A DNA stretch of 64,000 nt from Sphingomonas sp. (lineage in GTDB: Bacteria; Pseudomonadota; Alphaproteobacteria; Sphingomonadales; Sphingomonadaceae). Each line of letters opens with the position of its first letter. Within the stretch, counting starts at the first letter, position 1. The stretch lies in contig NZ_JAHBZI010000001.1 in the NCBI RefSeq assembly GCF_019635515.1, positions 1,116,001 to 1,180,000 of the forward strand, written 5' to 3'. The notes beneath the pieces are model-generated. The model was given only the letters and a program-made list of their open reading frames with translations, was not told the origin of the DNA and did no database searches. A program made the translations under genes and the position numbers. This document shows, piece after piece, positions 52,084 through 61,690 of the stretch.

Positions 52084-52785
52084 ATGAGGCCGCTCTTTCT
52101 GCTTGCCGCGATGCCGATGCTTGTCGCGCCCGCTTCCGCGCAGTCCGATTCATCGCGGCGCGATCACGGCGTTACCGTCCAGATCGACGGCCAGCCGATC
52201 AAGCAAGGGTCCGGGCGACATGTCCGGCAATCCCGGCCGGCGGGCGCCTTTCATACGATCGAATTGAAGGGGGCCGCCAATCTGGAGGTCGTGACGGGAG
52301 ATCCGTCGATCGAAATCGAAGCCGACGACAATCTTCTCGATAATATCACTACGCGGATCGAAGGCGGCACCCTGATCGTGGCGACCACGGGATCCTACAG
52401 CACGAAGCGCGCACCGGTGGTGCGCGTGTCGCTCGACGAATTGCGTGCGATCGAAGCGAGCGGAAGCGGCGATGTCCAGATCCATGCGCTGCGCGGTGGC
52501 GATCTCAGCCTGACCGGCATGGGATCGGGCGATTTCCGCGCGGACGGCACCGTTGCTTCGCTGCGGCTCAAGCTCCAGGGATCGGGCAATGCGGAATTTT
52601 CCCGCCTGAAAGCGGAAAATGCCGTCGTTACCGTAAACGGCTCGGGCTACGCGAGAATCCACGCCGAGCATTCGCTCGACGCGAGCGCCAACGGTTCCGG
52701 CGACATCGTCTATGACGGCCCCGCCGAAAAGATACGCCTGTCCGTCAACGGCTCAGCCCAGATCAGAAAATTCGATACGCCCTGA
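52084..52785 (+). CDS. DUF2807 (head GIN domain) exported protein
   Basis: A 233-residue protein with a signal peptide ending near ASAQ (20). The rest shows the repeated strand-turn pattern of DUF2807 (IELKGAANLEVVTG, IEASGSGDVQIHAL, LTGMGSGDFRADG, LQGSGNAEFSRL, VNGSGYARIHA, ANGSGDIVYDG), probably a right-handed beta-solenoid. It is periplasmic or surface-located. It lies within the transport operon between the ATPase and the first permease. Function of the family is not established. Confidence 0.88.
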   Translation: MRPLFLLAAMPMLVAPASAQSDSSRRDHGVTVQIDGQPIKQGSGRHVRQSRPAGAFHTIELKGAANLEVVTGDPSIEIEADDNLLDNITTRIEGGTLIVATTGSYSTKRAPVVRVSLDELRAIEASGSGDVQIHALRGGDLSLTGMGSGDFRADGTVASLRLKLQGSGNAEFSRLKAENAVVTVNGSGYARIHAEHSLDASANGSGDIVYDGPAEKIRLSVNGSAQIRKFDTP

Positions 52786-52831
52786 TACCCGGAGCATCCT
52801 TGCGTTCCACGCCATGTCGAAAGGGGATCGT

Positions 52832-55297
52832 ATGTTGCGTCACTATCTCAAAGTCAGCTTTCGCGTCTTCGCACGCAACAAGCTGTTCACGGCGGTGAAC
52901 GTAGCCGGTCTGTCGATCGGGCTGGCGGGCTGCATCCTGATCCTTCTGTTCGTTCGCCACCAGCTTTCCTACGACAAGTGGCTGCCGGGCGCCGAGCGCA
53001 TCTACGCGGTGCAATCCACCATGGCCGGCGTCGGCGAGGCGCCGCTGCGTTCGGCCCGCAGTCCGCGCGTCACGTCGCAGATGCTTGCGCGTCAGATTCC
53101 GCAGCTCGAGGAAACCCTGGCGCTGACTCCCGAGCGGTCGGTGGTCAATGTGAACGGCCAGCCCCGCTTCGTCGACCTCACCTTCGCCGATTCTAATTTC
53201 TTCCGCGTTTTCGACCTGCCGTTCGCGCGCGGTGATGCCAAGAGCGCGCTCGCCAGACCGGGCAATCTCGTGCTCACCGAAACGGAGGCGCACAAGCTGT
53301 TCGGTTCGGCCGATCCCATGGGAAAGACGGTGACATTGTCGTATCGCGGCGATCCGTACGACTTGGTCGTGAGCGGCGTGATCCGCGATTTGCCGGACAA
53401 CAGCCATCTCAAGGTCGGCCTCGTCACGCCCTATGCCAACTCGCTTTTCGGAGTGAGCGAAGGAGAGGCGGAAAGCTGGTCCCAGTTCGAAAGCTTCGTC
53501 TATGTGAAGCTGCGGCCGGGCCAGTCGGTGCAACCGATTGCGACGGCGATGCCCGACATCGTCCGCCGCAACATTCCGAACGATGCGGAGGCGCATCCCG
53601 CCGAGCTTCGGCTGGCGGCCGTGCCCGACATCCATCTCGATCACTCCCACGAAGGAAGCATGAAGCCCGGCGGCGATCGAGTCGCGATCCTGGCCTTCTC
53701 GCTCATCGCGCTGCTGATCCTCACCATTGCCTGCATCAATTTCGCCAACCTGGCCACGGCGCAGGCGAGTATGCGGGCGCGCGAGGTTGCGCTGCGCAAG
53801 GTTCTCGGCGCGCATCGCGGACAACTCATCGTCCAGTTCCTGGGCGAGGCGATGCTCCTGACGACGATCAGCGCGGTGCTGGCGCTGGCGGTCGTCGAGA
53901 TGATTCTGCCCACCTTCTCGTGGCTGGTCGGTGCGGACCTGCGGCTGGACTATTTCGGCAGCGACGGGCTTGCGGTTCCGCTCTGCCTGCTCGTCGGCAC
54001 GGTGGGCCTGATCTGCGGCTTCTATCCGGCATTCGTCCTTTCCCGTTGCTATCCGGGCGCGATGCTGCGGTCCTACCATGCGGGTACCGAAGGATCGGTT
54101 CGCCTGCGCAACCTTCTCGTCGTCAGCCAGTTCGCGATCTCGATCGGCCTTATCATCTGTACTGCGGTCATCTACGCCCAGACCCGCTACGCGCAACGCG
54201 CCGACCCCGGCTATCGCGCCGAAGGGCTGCTGGTGGTGGAAAATATCGAGCGTGCCGATGTCGATACCCGGCGAAGCTTTCACGAGCAGGTCCAAAAGTT
54301 GCCCGGGATCCTGTCCGTCACGCGCGCGAATGTCGCGCCGGCCGACGACGAGGAGAATAGTGGGCGCTTCCAGCTTCCCGGGCGGCCGCAGCCGGTCTCG
54401 CTGAACTACAACAGCGTCGACTGGGATTTCCAGAATACGCTGAAGCTGCCGCTGATCGCCGGCCGCTTCCTCGACGAACGGCACCCCGGCGACGATGCGT
54501 CCGTCGGTTACAGTCCCTATGCCGCGGATGCCGAGGCGCTGCTTCAGCATGGCACCAACGTGGTCCTGAGCGCCAGCGCGGCGCGGCGGCTCGGCTTCGG
54601 CTCGGCGCAGCAGGCGATCGGCCGGCAAATCCGTTCGCCGTTCCTGTTCCGCCCGGAACTCGTGCCCTCCACCATCGTTGGTGTCGTCGGCGATGCGCAT
54701 TATCGCTCGGTTCGCGATCAGGTTCGCCCCACGGTCTACCATCTCAACGCGCGGCGCTACACCTATCTGATCGCGCGCTACGATCCCGACGAATCCCCCG
54801 CGGCCGTGCGCGCGCGAGTCGAGACCTTGTGGCGCCGATATTATCCGGAAGTTCCCTTCGTGGCCGACTTTGCGAGCGCCAGGGTGGCCCGGCTCTATTC
54901 CGGGGAGGCGATGCGCGGGCAGGTTTTCGCCAGCGCGGCTCTGCTCGCCCTGATCGTCGCTTGTCTCGGACTATTCGGCCTGACGACCTTCGCGGTCGCA
55001 CGGCGACGGAAGGAAATCGGCCTGCGCAAGCTTTTCGGCGCGAGCTACGGTCAGATCACCCGCCTGCTGATCTGGCAATTGTGCCAGCCGGTGCTGCTTG
55101 CCAATCTGATTGCCTGGTCGGCCGCATGGTGGGTGATGCGCGACTGGCTCAACGGCTTCGACACGCGGATCGCTCTGACGCCGGTGCCGTTCCTGGTCGC
55201 GGGGCTGCTCGCGGTGGCCATCGCGGTCGCCACGGTCGCCAGCCAGTCGCTGCGGGTCGCCCGCACCAATCCCATCCACGCACTGCGCTACGAATAG
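52832..55297 (+). CDS. Double-FtsX ABC permease 1
   Basis: An 821-residue permease starting at ATG 52832 after AAAGGGGA. The order is TM1 (FTAVNVAGLSIGLAGCILILLFV), a periplasmic MacB-PCD domain (about 50-270), FtsX helices (about 285-400, with FANLATAQASMRAREVALRKVLG), TM5 (LLVVSQFAISIGLIICTAVIYAQ), a second PCD, and a second FtsX set (LFGLTTFAVARRRKEIGLRKLFGA) ending HALRYE. Two FtsX units in one chain suggest that the protein can provide both half-transporters. It differs more from permeases 2 and 3 than they do from each other. Confidence 0.9.
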   Translation: MLRHYLKVSFRVFARNKLFTAVNVAGLSIGLAGCILILLFVRHQLSYDKWLPGAERIYAVQSTMAGVGEAPLRSARSPRVTSQMLARQIPQLEETLALTPERSVVNVNGQPRFVDLTFADSNFFRVFDLPFARGDAKSALARPGNLVLTETEAHKLFGSADPMGKTVTLSYRGDPYDLVVSGVIRDLPDNSHLKVGLVTPYANSLFGVSEGEAESWSQFESFVYVKLRPGQSVQPIATAMPDIVRRNIPNDAEAHPAELRLAAVPDIHLDHSHEGSMKPGGDRVAILAFSLIALLILTIACINFANLATAQASMRAREVALRKVLGAHRGQLIVQFLGEAMLLTTISAVLALAVVEMILPTFSWLVGADLRLDYFGSDGLAVPLCLLVGTVGLICGFYPAFVLSRCYPGAMLRSYHAGTEGSVRLRNLLVVSQFAISIGLIICTAVIYAQTRYAQRADPGYRAEGLLVVENIERADVDTRRSFHEQVQKLPGILSVTRANVAPADDEENSGRFQLPGRPQPVSLNYNSVDWDFQNTLKLPLIAGRFLDERHPGDDASVGYSPYAADAEALLQHGTNVVLSASAARRLGFGSAQQAIGRQIRSPFLFRPELVPSTIVGVVGDAHYRSVRDQVRPTVYHLNARRYTYLIARYDPDESPAAVRARVETLWRRYYPEVPFVADFASARVARLYSGEAMRGQVFASAALLALIVACLGLFGLTTFAVARRRKEIGLRKLFGASYGQITRLLIWQLCQPVLLANLIAWSAAWWVMRDWLNGFDTRIALTPVPFLVAGLLAVAIAVATVASQSLRVARTNPIHALRYE

Positions 55298-55307
55298 GAT
55301 CACGCCG

Positions 55308-57806
55308 ATGTTGCGGAACTATCTGATTGTCGGCCTCCGGGCGCTGGCCAAAAACCGCGTCTACGCCTTCATCAACATCTTCGGGCTCGCGCTGGGGATC
55401 GCCGCGTGCCTGCTGATCCTCAGCTATGTGCGCTACGAGTTCAGCTACGATGCGTGGCGGACCGATGCCGATCGCACCTATCAGTTCCAGACCAACTTCT
55501 TGGGCAATGCCGCGGGCCAGCCTTCGATGCTGTCGCAGACCACCGCCTATGTCGCGGTGGCGGCGCTCAAGAAGGACTTCCCGCAGATCGAGAAGGTCGT
55601 TTACGCCAGTAACCAGAACCTGATCTATCTGAAGGACGGCCAGCCGATCAACGCGACGCGCGGCATGATCACGGATGGCGCGCTGTTCGACGTGGTGCAG
55701 GTGCCGTTCTTGCTGGGCGACCGCGTCCATGCGCTCGACGATCCGGCATCGGTGGTGCTGAGTCAGGAGGAAGCGACCAAGCTCTACGGCGCGGCGAATC
55801 CAATCGGCAAGACGCTGACCGTGGTGAGTGGCGACAGCAATGTCGACTACCGCGTCACCGGCGTGTTCCAGGACATTCCCAGGAACAGCACGCTACGCCC
55901 GACGATGGTGATCCGCATCGACGCCCCGGTCTATTTCCGCAATACGCCCGGCGCCTATAATTCGTGGCGCTGGCAGAACGGGCAGGTCTACGCGAAGCTC
56001 AAGCCCGGCGCCGATGTCGCTGCGATCAATGCGCAGATGCCGCAATGGGAAAAGCGCAACATTCCGGACGATCTGGGCAGCGGGCCCAAGTCCAATCCCG
56101 GTGATGACGAAGACTTTGTCCTCACCAACATTCAGGACATTCATATCGGCAAGAGCCGGGGCCCGGCGGTCACGACCGAGCGCGGCACGGTGCTGACCTT
56201 TGCGGTGGTCGCGCTTTTGATCCTCGCCATGGCCTGCATGAACTTCACCAATCTCGCCACCGCGCGCGCTTCGCAGCGCGCCCGCGAAGTGGCGCTGCGC
56301 AAGGTGCTTGGGGCGACGCGCAAGCAATTGATCGCGCAGTTCATCGGGGAATCGGTGCTGGTGGCGGCGATCGCCACGCTGATCGCGCTGGCGATCACCG
56401 AAGTGACGCTGCCGCTGCTCAACGCCTTCCTCGACGCCGAGATCGCGGTTCACTATCTGGGCAGCGACGGCATCCTGCTGCCGGTGATCGTGCTGGCGCT
56501 GGCGGTTGGTCTGGCTGGCGGACTCTACCCGGCCTTCTACCTGTCACGCTTCGAGCCGGCGCGGATTCTCAAGGCCAACAAGTCAGCCGCCGATGCCGAG
56601 GGCACCGGCCGCCTGCGCAGCCTGCTCGTGATCACCCAGTTTGCGGTGTCGATCGGGCTGATCATCTGCACTGCCATCGTCTACGGCCAGACCGCCTATT
56701 CGCGGAATGTTGCCGCAGGCTATCAGCGCGACGGGCTGCTCCAGATCAACGGCGTTGCCCGCCCGCAGGTCGAGACCGTATCCAAATCCCTGCTCGAGGA
56801 AATCCGCAAGGTTCCCGGCGTGGTCGATGCCGCGCGCACCAATATCGGTATCGCCACCGGCAACAACTCCTCGACCATGGTGCATCTGCCGGGTCAACAG
56901 ACCGGGCCGGAACTGGGTATCTACGCGATCGACGATCGCCTGATCGCCACGCTCGACATGAAGCTGATCGCCGGGCGCAATTTCTCACAGGCGATCGCCA
57001 CCGACGATTCGACCACGCCGAGCGTGCCCGATCTCGAGATCGAGAAAGCGCTGCTGGCGCGCGGGGTCAATGCGATCCTGTCCGAAAGCGCGACCGAGCG
57101 GCTCGGTTTCACATCGCCGCAAGCGGCGATCGGCAAGCATGTTCAGGTCGGCATCGTCAGCCCCGAATTGGGCGAGGCGACGGTAACGATCGTCGGGGTC
57201 GTCGCCGATGTGCGCTATCGCACCGCGCGAGATCCGGTGCAGCCGATCATCTATTTCTATCAGACCGGTGGCTTCGGCAGCCTGCTGGTCCGCGTCTCGG
57301 GCGATCGCGCCGCGATTTCCGAGCGGATCGGCGCGGTTTGGAAGCGGCTCGTGCCGGATATTCCCTATACCGCCCGCTACGTCACCGACATCGTCAACGA
57401 CCTCTACAAGGCCGACGAGAAGCGCGCGCAGTTGTTCGGGATATTCGCGATCCTCGCGGTGGTGATCGGCTGTCTCGGGCTGTTCGGGCTCGCCGCCTTC
57501 ACCGCCGAACAGCGGACCAAGGAGATCGGCATCCGCAAGGTGCTCGGCGCGCGGACGCTGGATATCGCCCGGCTGCTGGTGTGGCAGTTCAGCCGGCCGG
57601 TGCTGATCGCCAATCTGATCGCCTGGCCAATCGCCTGGTGGGTGATGCGTGGCTGGCTGAATCAGTTCGATGTGCGCATGTCGCTGACGCCGGTCCCGTT
57701 CGTCGAGGCGGGGGCCGTGGCGCTGCTGATCGCGGTGCTGACGATCGGCGCGCATGCGATGCGGGTCGCGCGCACCAAGCCTATTCACGCCCTTCGCTAC
57801 GAATAG
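55308..57806 (+). CDS. Double-FtsX ABC permease 2
   Basis: An 832-residue permease, 10 bp after permease 1. The same double layout is seen: TM1 (NRVYAFINIFGLALGIAACLLIL), PCD, FtsX helices (MNFTNLATARASQRAREVALRKVLGATRKQLIAQF), TM5, second PCD and terminal helices (GLFGLAAFTAEQRTKEIGIRKVLGART). Large parts are almost identical to permease 3, so the two are recent tandem duplicates. The exported substrate is unknown; MacB-type relatives move peptides, lipoproteins or toxins, and some transmit mechanical signals. Confidence 0.9.
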   Translation: MLRNYLIVGLRALAKNRVYAFINIFGLALGIAACLLILSYVRYEFSYDAWRTDADRTYQFQTNFLGNAAGQPSMLSQTTAYVAVAALKKDFPQIEKVVYASNQNLIYLKDGQPINATRGMITDGALFDVVQVPFLLGDRVHALDDPASVVLSQEEATKLYGAANPIGKTLTVVSGDSNVDYRVTGVFQDIPRNSTLRPTMVIRIDAPVYFRNTPGAYNSWRWQNGQVYAKLKPGADVAAINAQMPQWEKRNIPDDLGSGPKSNPGDDEDFVLTNIQDIHIGKSRGPAVTTERGTVLTFAVVALLILAMACMNFTNLATARASQRAREVALRKVLGATRKQLIAQFIGESVLVAAIATLIALAITEVTLPLLNAFLDAEIAVHYLGSDGILLPVIVLALAVGLAGGLYPAFYLSRFEPARILKANKSAADAEGTGRLRSLLVITQFAVSIGLIICTAIVYGQTAYSRNVAAGYQRDGLLQINGVARPQVETVSKSLLEEIRKVPGVVDAARTNIGIATGNNSSTMVHLPGQQTGPELGIYAIDDRLIATLDMKLIAGRNFSQAIATDDSTTPSVPDLEIEKALLARGVNAILSESATERLGFTSPQAAIGKHVQVGIVSPELGEATVTIVGVVADVRYRTARDPVQPIIYFYQTGGFGSLLVRVSGDRAAISERIGAVWKRLVPDIPYTARYVTDIVNDLYKADEKRAQLFGIFAILAVVIGCLGLFGLAAFTAEQRTKEIGIRKVLGARTLDIARLLVWQFSRPVLIANLIAWPIAWWVMRGWLNQFDVRMSLTPVPFVEAGAVALLIAVLTIGAHAMRVARTKPIHALRYE

Positions 57807-57818
57807 GAGGCGGTCCCC

Positions 57819-60326
57819 ATGTGGCGCAACTATCTGACGGTCGGACTGCGGTCGCTGGCGAAGAATCGCGTCTATGCGTTCATCAACATTTTCGGGCTGT
57901 CGCTCGGCATCGCCGCGTGCCTTCTGATCCTGCTCTACGTCCAATATGAGCGCAGCTACGACGCGTGGATGGCGGATGCCGATCGTGTGTATCAGCTGCA
58001 GGTCACCTATCAGAGCAAGACGACCTCGGACCATTTCGAGAATCAGGGCGCGCAATACGTCACCAAGCCCGCACTGCTGAAGGACTTCCCGCAGATCGAG
58101 AGTGCGACTTATTTCGGCGGCGGCACGCGGATCACGGTGCTGCGGGAGGGTCGCGCTTATACGCCCGACAATGCGGCGCTGACCGACAGCAGCTTCTTCG
58201 AAACGGTGCCGCTGCCGCTGGTTGCCGGCGATGCCAAGGCGCTGGCGCAGCCGGGCACCGCGGTGCTCAGCGAACGCCAGGCGAAGAGCCTGTTCGGCAG
58301 CACCGATATCGTCGGCCAGACACTGACCGTGCTGACGATGGGGGTGAAGGCCGATTACCGGATCACCGGGGTGATGAAGGACACGCCCAAGAATTCGCAC
58401 ATGGACATCGACCTGCTGGTCCGCGCCGATTTCCCCAGCCTCTATGCTCAGGGCCATCTCGAACAGTTCCTCACCGCCTGGGGTTGGACCGGCGGCTGGG
58501 TCTATGTGAAGCTGAAGCCGGGCGTGGACGTGGCGACGATCAATTCGCAATTCGCGGCCTGGGAAAAGCGCAATATCCCCAACGAAACCGATAACGGCCG
58601 CACGACCAATGCGGGCGACGAGCGGGATTTTCGCCTGGTCAATGTCCGCGACGTGCATCTGGGCAAGGCGCAGGGATCGGCGATGACGGCGGGCAATGAC
58701 GCCACATCGATCGCGACCTTCGCCATCGTCGCGCTGCTGATCCTCGGCATGGCGTGCGTGAACTTCACCAATCTGGCGACGGCGCGTGCCAGCCAGCGGG
58801 CGCGCGAAGTGGCGCTGCGCAAGGTGCTGGGCGCGACGCGCAAGCAGCTGATCGTGCAGTTCCTGGGCGAATCGCTGTTGCTGGCGGCGATATCGACCTT
58901 GGTGGCGCTGGCTTTGACCGAAATCGCCCTGCCATGGTTCAGCCAGTTCCTCGATGCCGATCTCGATCTGGATTATTTCGGAGCGCATGGCGTGATCCTG
59001 CCGGTGCTGGCGCTGGTCGTGCTGGTGGGGGCAGCGGGGGGCGTCTATCCGGCGCTCTACCTCTCCCGCTTTGAGCCGGCCCGCGTGCTGAAAGCCAATA
59101 AATCGGCTGCGGATGCGGAAGGCAGCGGCCGGCTGCGCAGCGGGCTGGTGGTGATCCAGTTCGCGGTTTCGATCGGGCTGATGGCATGCACCGCGATCGT
59201 CTATGGCCAGACGATCTACGCGCGCACGCTCGATCCCGGCTATCAGCGTGACGGCCTGATCCAGGTAAGCGGTGTCGGCTCGGCATCCTTTTACGGCCGC
59301 GAAGACGCACTGCTGCGCCAGCTGCTACAGGTGCCAGGCGTCGAGAGCGTCGGCCGCACCGGCATCGGCGTCAATACCGGCAACAACTCTTCCACGACGG
59401 TTACCGTGTCCGGGCGCAGCGAGCCGACCGATATCGGCTATTATGCCGTGGATCCCGGCTATTTCCCGACCATGGGTATCCGCACCGTTGCGGGCCGCGT
59501 GTTCGACCGCAACCGCCCCGGCGACGATACGACGACGCCGCAGCCGGAAAATGCCGCCGCGGAGGCGGCGCTGGCACAGCGCGGCGCCAATGTCGTGATC
59601 AACGAAGCAGGCGTGAAGCGGCTGGGCTTCGCCAGCGCGCAGGACGCGATCGGCAAGACGATGCGCTTTGGCATCGACGAGAAATATGGGGGCGCAATGA
59701 CGCTTACCGTCATCGGCGTGGTCGCGGATTCGCGGTTCCGCACTGTCAATACGCCGATCGAGCCGATCATCTTCGCCTGGAACGGCAATGGCGTGTATTG
59801 GCTGATGGCGCGGTTCAAGGGCGATGGCGCGGCGGTTCGCTCCGGCATCGAGAATGTGTGGCGCAGCTTCGCACCCGATGTCGCGTTCGACGGGCAGTTC
59901 AGCGACGCGATCATGGAGCGGAGCTATCGCCGGATGGATGCGCGGGCCCAGATGTTCGGCCTGTTCGCGATCCTTGCGGTCGTGGTCGGTTGCCTCGGGT
60001 TGTTCGGCCTTGCGGCATTTACCGCCGAGCGGCGGACCAAGGAGATTGGCATCCGCAAGGTGCTCGGCGCCCGCACGCGCGACATCGTGCGGTTGCTGAT
60101 CTGGCAGTTCGCGCGGCCGGTGGTGATCGCCAATGTCATCGCCTGGCCGGTCGCGTGGTGGGTGATGCGCGACTGGCTCAACCAATATGATGCGCGGATG
60201 ACGCTGACGCCGATACCGTTCGCGCTTGCCGGGCTACTGGCGCTGGTGATCGCCGTCGTCACTATCGGCGCCCACGCCTTCCGCGTGGCGCGCACCAATC
60301 CGGTATATGCCTTGCGCTACGAGTAG
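57819..60326 (+). CDS. Double-FtsX ABC permease 3
   Basis: An 835-residue permease, preceded by AGGAGG, 12 bp after permease 2. TM1 (NRVYAFINIFGLSLGIAACLLIL), the FtsX core (FTNLATARASQRAREVALRKVLGATRKQLIVQF) and the final block (FGLAAFTAERRTKEIGIRKVLGART) nearly repeat permease 2, while the periplasmic domains differ more. This is what a duplicated permease with new substrate contacts would look like. It is the last gene of the operon; a strong terminator follows 25 bp later. Confidence 0.9.
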   Translation: MWRNYLTVGLRSLAKNRVYAFINIFGLSLGIAACLLILLYVQYERSYDAWMADADRVYQLQVTYQSKTTSDHFENQGAQYVTKPALLKDFPQIESATYFGGGTRITVLREGRAYTPDNAALTDSSFFETVPLPLVAGDAKALAQPGTAVLSERQAKSLFGSTDIVGQTLTVLTMGVKADYRITGVMKDTPKNSHMDIDLLVRADFPSLYAQGHLEQFLTAWGWTGGWVYVKLKPGVDVATINSQFAAWEKRNIPNETDNGRTTNAGDERDFRLVNVRDVHLGKAQGSAMTAGNDATSIATFAIVALLILGMACVNFTNLATARASQRAREVALRKVLGATRKQLIVQFLGESLLLAAISTLVALALTEIALPWFSQFLDADLDLDYFGAHGVILPVLALVVLVGAAGGVYPALYLSRFEPARVLKANKSAADAEGSGRLRSGLVVIQFAVSIGLMACTAIVYGQTIYARTLDPGYQRDGLIQVSGVGSASFYGREDALLRQLLQVPGVESVGRTGIGVNTGNNSSTTVTVSGRSEPTDIGYYAVDPGYFPTMGIRTVAGRVFDRNRPGDDTTTPQPENAAAEAALAQRGANVVINEAGVKRLGFASAQDAIGKTMRFGIDEKYGGAMTLTVIGVVADSRFRTVNTPIEPIIFAWNGNGVYWLMARFKGDGAAVRSGIENVWRSFAPDVAFDGQFSDAIMERSYRRMDARAQMFGLFAILAVVVGCLGLFGLAAFTAERRTKEIGIRKVLGARTRDIVRLLIWQFARPVVIANVIAWPVAWWVMRDWLNQYDARMTLTPIPFALAGLLALVIAVVTIGAHAFRVARTNPVYALRYE

Positions 60327-60351
60327 GCGCGTCGCGTGCGGGCATAGCCGG

Positions 60352-60383
60352 GCGGGCGGGGAGGCGACTCCCCGTCCGCTTTT
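60352..60383 (+). terminator. Rho-independent terminator of the transport operon
   Basis: Stem GCGGGCGGGGAG (60352-60363), loop GCGA, arm CTCCCCGTCCGC (60368-60379) with one G-T pair, then TTTT. Confidence 0.88.
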
Positions 60384-60551
60384 CCGTGATTCCAGCATGA
60401 TTATTCAAAATGGGTAGGGTTCGGCTTGGCTGCATGGAATCGTAAATGCAGACTGGCTGACAATGCCGGTTGTAATAAAAATTCTTGAATCGCAAGCCGA
60501 TACGAAATTTTCTTGCCGAACCGCTGATCGTCGGGGGTATGTTCCCGCGGT

Positions 60552-61502
60552 GTGGGCGATCGCCTAATGGGCCAGAGCTCGTCCCGCCCGCCGATCCGTA
60601 TCCTCACCCGGCTTCTCGCCGAGATGCAGACGACGATCGCGGCCGCAGGCATCCGGGCGTTCGACGGCAATCTCGACCGCTTCACGATCTATACGCTGAT
60701 TGTCCGCCAAGGCGCGCTGCGCCAGCTCGACGCGGGCGTAGAGGCCATAGGAAGCGACGAAGGCGGCGCAATCTCCGTCTCCTCGCTGTCGGATTCACTG
60801 TCCAAGCCGTTCGAAACCGTACGCCGCCACGTCAATGCGATGATCGCCGCTGGCGTCTGCGCGCGCAGCCCCAAGGGTGTCTACGCCTCACCTGAAGCGT
60901 TGCGTGGTCCGGTGCTCGCGAACGTGATGCAGACCGCCCATGACGGCTTTGTTCGGCTGGTCGAGGATCTCGCTGCATTCGGCTTCGAGATGCCCTTGCC
61001 GCGCCGCGAACCCGCCTATCATCCCAGTGTTGGCGTGCGCGCTGCCGCAGACATGATGCTGACGGTGCTGGACGCCAATATGGGCCTGCACCGCGAATGG
61101 GTGAATCTGGTGCTGTTCTCCACCGTGCTCTGCGCCAATGCCCGGCGCTACACGCACGATCCGGAACTCGCGCGACGCTATGCCGACCAGAACGATGTGG
61201 TGCCCGAGCGGCTGCGCGAGCCAATCCGCCCGGCGGTGATCGCGCGGACTCTGGGCCTCGCGCCGGCCACGGTGCAGCGCCGGCTGCAACCGCTGATCCA
61301 GGATGGGCGCCTGATCCGCGCGCAGCGCGGCCTGCTGGTTTCCGAGGCCTGGCTCAATACGCCGCTTGCGGTCGCGACCAGCACGGCCAGCTATCACAAT
61401 GTCCGCCGGATTCTAGGCTGGGTCGCGGCGGCGGGCTTCCCGTTCGACGATCCGGCAAGCGTCTACCTGCACGCGCGCCCCGCGCCGGCGGCGTTCGAAT
61501 AG
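60552..61502 (+). CDS. Probable DNA-binding protein with two winged-helix segments
   Basis: A 316-residue protein; GTG 60552 or ATG 60567 may start it. Two helix-turn-helix-like stretches are visible: [36 protein letters not shown] (about 75-110) and [35 protein letters not shown] (about 230-265). A helical middle part contains [22 protein letters not shown]. No membrane segment is seen. I recognise no named family. It follows the transport operon but is separated by a terminator and 168 bp, so a link is uncertain. Confidence 0.7.
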   Translation: MGDRLMGQSSSRPPIRILTRLLAEMQTTIAAAGIRAFDGNLDRFTIYTLIVRQGALRQLDAGVEAIGSDEGGAISVSSLSDSLSKPFETVRRHVNAMIAAGVCARSPKGVYASPEALRGPVLANVMQTAHDGFVRLVEDLAAFGFEMPLPRREPAYHPSVGVRAAADMMLTVLDANMGLHREWVNLVLFSTVLCANARRYTHDPELARRYADQNDVVPERLREPIRPAVIARTLGLAPATVQRRLQPLIQDGRLIRAQRGLLVSEAWLNTPLAVATSTASYHNVRRILGWVAAAGFPFDDPASVYLHARPAPAAFE

Positions 61503-61524
61503 ACTTTTCGCGAATTTGAAGAAA

Positions 61525-61601
61525 TGGTCGGGAAGAGAGGATTCGAACCTCCGGCCCCTGCCTCCCGAAGACAGTGCTCTACCAGGCTGAGCTACTCCCC
61601 G
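61525..61601 (-). tRNA. tRNA-Pro (anticodon CGG)
   Basis: A 77-nt cloverleaf on the minus strand. Acceptor arms CGGGGAG and CTTCCCG pair, followed by A and an encoded CCA. The anticodon stem CTGTC/GGCAG holds loop TTCGGGA, giving anticodon CGG. The T-loop GGTTCGAATCC is standard. Confidence 0.95.
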
Positions 61602-61690
61602 ACGGAGTATCGGCAGCGCCTTCAGGGCGTCTGGCCGATGCTGGAGGCGGCCCTATAGCCAGCCCAAATGCGTCGCGCAAGCCGCTGCGA

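Noticed and set aside
52763-54742. 659-residue ORF on the minus strand
   Set aside because: Antisense to permease 1; no motifs and unnatural composition.
56985-58988. 667-residue ORF on the minus strand
   Set aside because: Antisense to permeases 2 and 3; their tandem duplication explains the long open frame.
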